From: an uncultured bacterium | GTDB lineage: Bacteria > Actinomycetota > Coriobacteriia > Coriobacteriales > Atopobiaceae | Reading direction: 5' to 3' | Assembly (NCBI GenBank): GCA_905215465.1 | Contig: CAJMPT010000062.1 | Span: 1-7,141 of the forward strand | Length of the DNA stretch: 7,141 bases | Part shown: piece by piece, positions 4,373-7,141 of the stretch | Layout: each line of letters opens with the position of its first letter | Position numbering within the stretch: position 1 is the first letter of the stretch | Made by a program: the position numbers and the translations under genes | The notes under the pieces: model-generated | The model's input: only the letters and a program-made list of their open reading frames with translations | Told to the model about the DNA's origin: nothing | Databases searched by the model: none

Positions 4373-6481
4373 CAGGTGGGGCCTGTCCAGAAGCGGGGTG
4401 GCGTTTCTGGCGGCGATGCACAGGGTGGAGACGTTGTGCAGATAGGCGGCCGTGGTGATGGGGATGGCGCTTGCCACGCCCAGGCCGATGAGCAGCGAGT
4501 TGAACCCCACGATGAAGCGGTAGTCCGCGTGGATGCGCCCCATGAGGCGGCTCGCCAGCTCGCGCATGGTGACCAGGGACTCCAGCGAGGAGTCGTGCAC
4601 CAGGACGTCGGCCACCGCGCGGGCGATGTCGCTCGCGTCGGACATGGCAACGCTGACGTCGGCGGTGGCCAGCGCCGGCGAGTCGTTGATGCCGTCGCCC
4701 ACCATGACCACGGTGTGGCCGGCCTCGCGAAGCTCCGCCACGTGGGCGGCCTTGTCCTCGGGGAGCACCTGGGCAAAGTAGCCGTCCAGCCCGAGCTCGC
4801 CCGCCACGTGGGCGGCACAGCGCTCGGAGTCCCCCGTGATCATGACCAGGTTGGAGAGGCCCTGGCGGCGCAGGCGCGCCAGCACCGCGGCGGCCTCCGC
4901 GCGAGGCGGGTCGCTCACGCAGATGGCGCCCACGAGCTGGCGCTCGCGCGCGATGTAGATGACCGAGCTCGCCGGGGCCTCGCGCTCCATGAGCTCGTCC
5001 AGGCCCTCGGGCTTCTCCACGCCCTCGTCCTCAAAGAGGAAGTGCGCGCTGCCGATGCAGACCTCGCGGCCGCCCACGCGGGTGGAGATGCCGTGGGCAA
5101 CCACGTACTGCACCTCGGCGTGCAGCTCGTCGTCGTGGACGAGGCCGCGGCGCTCGGCCTCCGCCACGATGGCGCGGGCCATGCTGTGCGGGAAGTGCTC
5201 CTCGATGCAGGCGGCCAGGCGCAGCACGTCCTCCTCGGAGGCCTCCGTGAACGAGACGATGCGGCTCACGGCGGGCGAGGCGTTGGTCAGCGTGCCGGTC
5301 TTGTCGAAGACCACGGTGTCGGCCGCGGCCAGGGCCTCCAGGTACTTGCCGCCGCGCACGGTCACGCCGGCACGCACGGCCTCGTCCATGGCGCTCATCA
5401 CGGCGATGGGCGTCGAGAGCTTGATGGCGCACGAATAGTCCACCATGAGCACGGCCATTGCCTTGTTGATGTTGCGCGTCACGGCGAGGATGCCAAAGAA
5501 CGCCAGGAAGCTGTACGGTACGATGGCGTCTGCCAGGCGCTCAGCGCGGCTCTGGGCGCCCGCCTTGAGCTCGCTGGAGTGCTCGACCATGTCCACGATG
5601 CCGTCTATGCGAGAGGCCCCCGGAGGCGCCGTGACGCTCACCTTGAGGTCGCCGCTCTCAAGCGCGGTGCCCGCGTAGACGGTGGCACCGGGCTCCTTGC
5701 GCACCAGCGCGGCCTCGCCCGTCATGGAGGACTCGTCTATCTCGCCGGCGCCCTCCACCACGGTGCCGTCAACCGGAAGGACGCTGCCCGCGCCCAGGTG
5801 GAGCACCATGCCGCGGGTGACGTCCTCGGTGCGCACGCGCACGTCCTGGCCGTCCACCACGGCCCACACGCTCTCCGCGCGCACCACCATGCCCTCGCGC
5901 AGCGCCAGGTGGGCGCGGCTCTGCACGTGCTCCTCCATGAGGGCGGAGAGCTGCAGCAGGAAGGTGATGGTGCCCGCCTCGGCAAAGCTGCCGCGGGCGA
6001 TGGAGGTGGCAATGGCCGTGGCGTCCAGGACCTCCACGGTGACCTCGCCGTCAAGCAGGTGCCGCAGGCCCTCGGCCACAAACCCCACGGCGCGCACGCA
6101 GGTCAGCGCCGCGCGAACCGGCGCGGGCAGAAGGACGCGCTTTGCCGCGCGCCACAGCACGAGGCGCGTGGCCTCCACCTGGAAGCGGTTGTTCTCCAGG
6201 CAGATCTCCAGCGCGCCCTCGCGCGTGCCCAGGCCAGGCTCGGCCGCCGCGGGCAGGCGCAGCGGGTCAAGCCCGCGCACGGCGGCCAGGACGGCCTCGC
6301 GGCACGCGGGCTCAAACGTCAGCAGTATGGAGCCGTTGGCAGCATGGACCTCGGCGGTGCGCACGCCGTCTGCGGCCATGAGGGCGTAGGACACGCCGCG
6401 CGCCTCCTCGTCGGTGAAGAGACGCGCGCCGCACCTCAGGCGAAGCCTTCCGGGAAGCTCCGAGACAATCCTGAAGACCAT
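4340..6481 (-). CDS. P1B-type heavy-metal-translocating ATPase, atypical Ser-Cys-Ala class
   Basis: 713 residues, normal for P1B pumps, which export transition metals from the cytoplasm using ATP. All catalytic parts are present: TGE at 254-256 (actuator), DKTGTLT with phosphorylated D393, an HFPH motif at 429-432 in place of the simple His-Pro of P1B nucleotide-binding domains, and GDGIND at 595-600. The N-terminal 75 residues begin with a PGRLRLR segment like the HMA_2-type ferredoxin-fold domain and lack a CxxC. The membrane metal-site motif, normally Cys-Pro-Cys or similar in TM4, is YSCAIKLSTP with S350-C351-A352 and no Pro between, so metal specificity cannot be read from the usual CPx rules. 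The last membrane helix carries H682-N683. Membrane segments lie at about 112-185, 312-370 and 640-695. The ATG is 3 bp after the stop of the small upstream gene, so they are translationally coupled. Nearby mntH and resemblance to mycobacterial CtpC/PacL loci suggest manganese, zinc or iron as substrate (inference). Confidence 0.88.
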   Translation of the reverse strand: MVFRIVSELPGRLRLRCGARLFTDEEARGVSYALMAADGVRTAEVHAANGSILLTFEPACREAVLAAVRGLDPLRLPAAAEPGLGTREGALEICLENNRFQVEATRLVLWRAAKRVLLPAPVRAALTCVRAVGFVAEGLRHLLDGEVTVEVLDATAIATSIARGSFAEAGTITFLLQLSALMEEHVQSRAHLALREGMVVRAESVWAVVDGQDVRVRTEDVTRGMVLHLGAGSVLPVDGTVVEGAGEIDESSMTGEAALVRKEPGATVYAGTALESGDLKVSVTAPPGASRIDGIVDMVEHSSELKAGAQSRAERLADAIVPYSFLAFFGILAVTRNINKAMAVLMVDYSCAIKLSTPIAVMSAMDEAVRAGVTVRGGKYLEALAAADTVVFDKTGTLTNASPAVSRIVSFTEASEEDVLRLAACIEEHFPHSMARAIVAEAERRGLVHDDELHAEVQYVVAHGISTRVGGREVCIGSAHFLFEDEGVEKPEGLDELMEREAPASSVIYIARERQLVGAICVSDPPRAEAAAVLARLRRQGLSNLVMITGDSERCAAHVAGELGLDGYFAQVLPEDKAAHVAELREAGHTVVMVGDGINDSPALATADVSVAMSDASDIARAVADVLVHDSSLESLVTMRELASRLMGRIHADYRFIVGFNSLLIGLGVASAIPITTAAYLHNVSTLCIAARNATPLLDRPHLERGRMEVVLS

Positions 6482-6484
6482 TGG

Positions 6485-6787
6485 CTAGGCCTCGGCGCCC
6501 TCGGCGTCGACCTCGGCGGTGACCTCGGCGCGGATGTCGCCCTCGAGGGCGGCCAGGCGAGCGGCCACGGCGGCGTCGATCTTGGCCTGGCGGCGGGCCT
6601 CGGCGGTGGCGTCGTTGGCGTCGTCGACGATGGACTGGGTCTCGGCGGCAACGGCGTCGGTGACCTTGATGCCGGCGGTGGTCACGGCGACGGCAGCCTT
6701 GTGGAGCAGGCCGGAGTTGGCAAGGCCGGCCACGGCACCCGCAGCGGCGGCACCGGCAACGGCAAACCAAGCGTGATTGACCTTCAT
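6485..6787 (-). CDS. Small EA-rich membrane protein, DUF6110/PacL-like P-ATPase partner
   Basis: 100 residues. A hydrophobic Ala/Gly-rich segment (about residues 6-28) is followed by a helical, Glu/Ala-rich tail with DDANDATAEARRQAK at about 55-69 and AALEGDIRAEVTAEVDAEG toward the end. This is the architecture of small proteins encoded just upstream of P1B ATPases: DUF6110 in Firmicutes-like bacteria, and DUF1490/PacL in mycobacteria, where PacL1 scaffolds and assists the CtpC metal pump in membrane platforms. Here it directly precedes the ATPase with a 3-bp gap, fitting the same role. I see no Cys; H5 and H29 are the only histidines, so a metal-binding tail like that of PacL1 is not evident. 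The ATG at 6787 has AAGGGAGAA (6800-6792) just upstream. The partner function is inference from context and architecture, and the exact family needs a profile search. Confidence 0.75.
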   Translation of the reverse strand: MKVNHAWFAVAGAAAAGAVAGLANSGLLHKAAVAVTTAGIKVTDAVAAETQSIVDDANDATAEARRQAKIDAAVAARLAALEGDIRAEVTAEVDAEGAEA

Positions 6788-6808
6788 TACGTTCTCCCTT
6801 CGTCAGGC

Positions 6809-6826
6809 GAGAGGCGCGTGCCTCTC
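6809..6826 (-). promoter_or_regulatory. Leader hairpin of the ATPase operon
   Basis: GAGAGGC (6809-6815) pairs with GCCTCTC (6820-6826) around a 4-nt loop. On the minus strand it sits 22-39 nt ahead of the first start codon, just upstream of the ribosome-binding site. It could influence translation or mRNA stability, or be an operator. It is too small to be a known riboswitch. Confidence 0.35.
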
Positions 6827-6851
6827 ACCGTCCTTATGCTTTGCTTACCGG

Positions 6852-6881
6852 AGCATATGGAGGAGCCGCGGCTAACTTCAA
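6852..6881 (-). promoter_or_regulatory. Candidate promoter and GGCTAAC-type operator for the ATPase operon
   Basis: On the minus strand TTGAAG (6881-6876) could be a -35 box and TATGCT (6857-6852) a -10 box, separated by 18 bp, each matching 4 of 6 consensus bases. Overlapping the -35 is plus-strand GGCTAACTTC (6870-6879), which shares GCTAACTTC exactly with 972-980 upstream of mntH. Next to it is a perfect 10-bp palindrome, AGCCGCGGCT (6864-6873). A metal-responsive regulator acting on both transcription units would fit (inference). Confidence 0.4.
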
Positions 6882-6908
6882 CGCAACACGCCGCAGCTCA
6901 AGCAAGTC

Positions 6909-6922
6909 GTCACAGTTGTGAC
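6909..6922. promoter_or_regulatory. 14-bp inverted repeat between the araC-type gene and the ATPase operon
   Basis: GTCACAGTTGTGAC has perfect 6-bp arms around a 2-bp centre. It lies 28 bp upstream of the candidate -35 box of the ATPase operon and 33 bp past the stop of the AraC-type gene, where an activator site could sit. The binding protein is unknown. Confidence 0.3.
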
Positions 6923-6954
6923 CCGCCCGGACGGCAATGCTCCAATCGGACGCG

Positions 6955-7141
6955 TCAGCCCGTTGCGTCCACGGCGGACCCAGTGCGTCCCGCCGACGTG
7001 AGCGCGGCCCTTCTCCAGGCCGAGGGCGTGGCGCCCATGCAGGCGCTGAAGGCCTGCGCAAACTTGGAGGCGTTGCTGTAGCCCACGGCACGAGCCACGT
7101 CCGAGATGCTCCCGTTGCCAACGCGCAGCAGGTCGGCGGCC
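6955..7141 (-). CDS. AraC-family transcriptional regulator, C-terminal fragment
   Basis: The last 61 codons and TGA stop (6957-6955) of a gene whose start lies beyond the right edge. The visible protein holds the second helix-turn-helix of the AraC/XylS DNA-binding domain: ISDVARAVGYSNASKFAQAF, then CMGATPSAWRR, matching the family pattern of I-x-x-I/V-A-x-x-x-G-[FY]-x-[ST]-x-S-x-F-x-x-x-F followed by G-x-TP-x-x-[WY]-R. About 17 poorly conserved residues follow the last Arg. It reads in the same direction as the ATPase operon, 167 bp upstream, so it may regulate that operon or be transcribed with it. Its effector domain and target cannot be seen. Confidence 0.88.
   Translation of the reverse strand, partial: AADLLRVGNGSISDVARAVGYSNASKFAQAFSACMGATPSAWRRAALTSAGRTGSAVDATG

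Noticed and set aside
4292..7081. 929-codon open frame on the plus strand opposite the ATPase operon
   Set aside because: It runs through two well-supported minus-strand genes and into a third, has a low-complexity Gly/Ala/His/Val/Arg composition, and has no recognisable domain. It is a by-product of GC-rich third positions on the other strand.
6834..7121. 95-codon minus-strand frame at the right edge
   Set aside because: It is in a different frame from the AraC-type fragment, whose helix-turn-helix pattern is unmistakable over the same bases.

Overview
The window looks like chromosomal DNA from a high-GC actinobacterium. I favour Coriobacteriia (Olsenella/Atopobium/Collinsella-like) from the mix of a DUF4143-type AAA ATPase, an NRAMP transporter and a P1B-type ATPase of the Ser-Cys-Ala class. 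This is inference from gene content, not a database match. The backbone genes are very GC-rich: positions 1921-1980 hold 44 G/C of 60. The middle of the window is not: positions 3121-3180 hold 22 G/C of 60.

Layout: (i) 3-626 (+), the 3' part of a DUF4143-type ATPase gene, whose stop codon lies inside a long inverted repeat (624-707). (ii) 627-1031, an intergenic region with a minus-strand terminator-like hairpin and, just before the next gene, two copies of a GCTAAC-containing motif that may be metalloregulator operators. (iii) 1032-2330 (+), mntH, an NRAMP manganese/divalent metal importer, followed by a long palindrome (2338-2399). (iv) 2422-4372, a low-GC cassette bounded by two 50-bp direct repeats (42/50 identical). 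It holds a Tat-exported papain-like cysteine peptidase and a small acidic lipoprotein in an apparent two-gene operon. (v) 6787 down to 4340 (-), a two-gene operon of a small EA-rich membrane protein (DUF6110/PacL-like architecture) and an atypical P1B-type metal ATPase. (vi) 6955-7141 (-), the C-terminal helix-turn-helix end of an AraC-family regulator.

How it fits together: the backbone reads as a metal-homeostasis locus, with an importer (mntH) convergent on an exporter-type P1B ATPase and its small membrane partner. A shared GGCTAAC-type motif upstream of both transcription units suggests a common metal-responsive regulator (inference). The peptidase/lipoprotein cassette sits between the two convergent genes. 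Its flanking repeats include the last codons and stop codon of the P1B ATPase, as if the cassette arrived with, or recombined next to, a second copy of the ATPase 3' end. No integrase or transposase, tRNA, rRNA or CRISPR array is visible.
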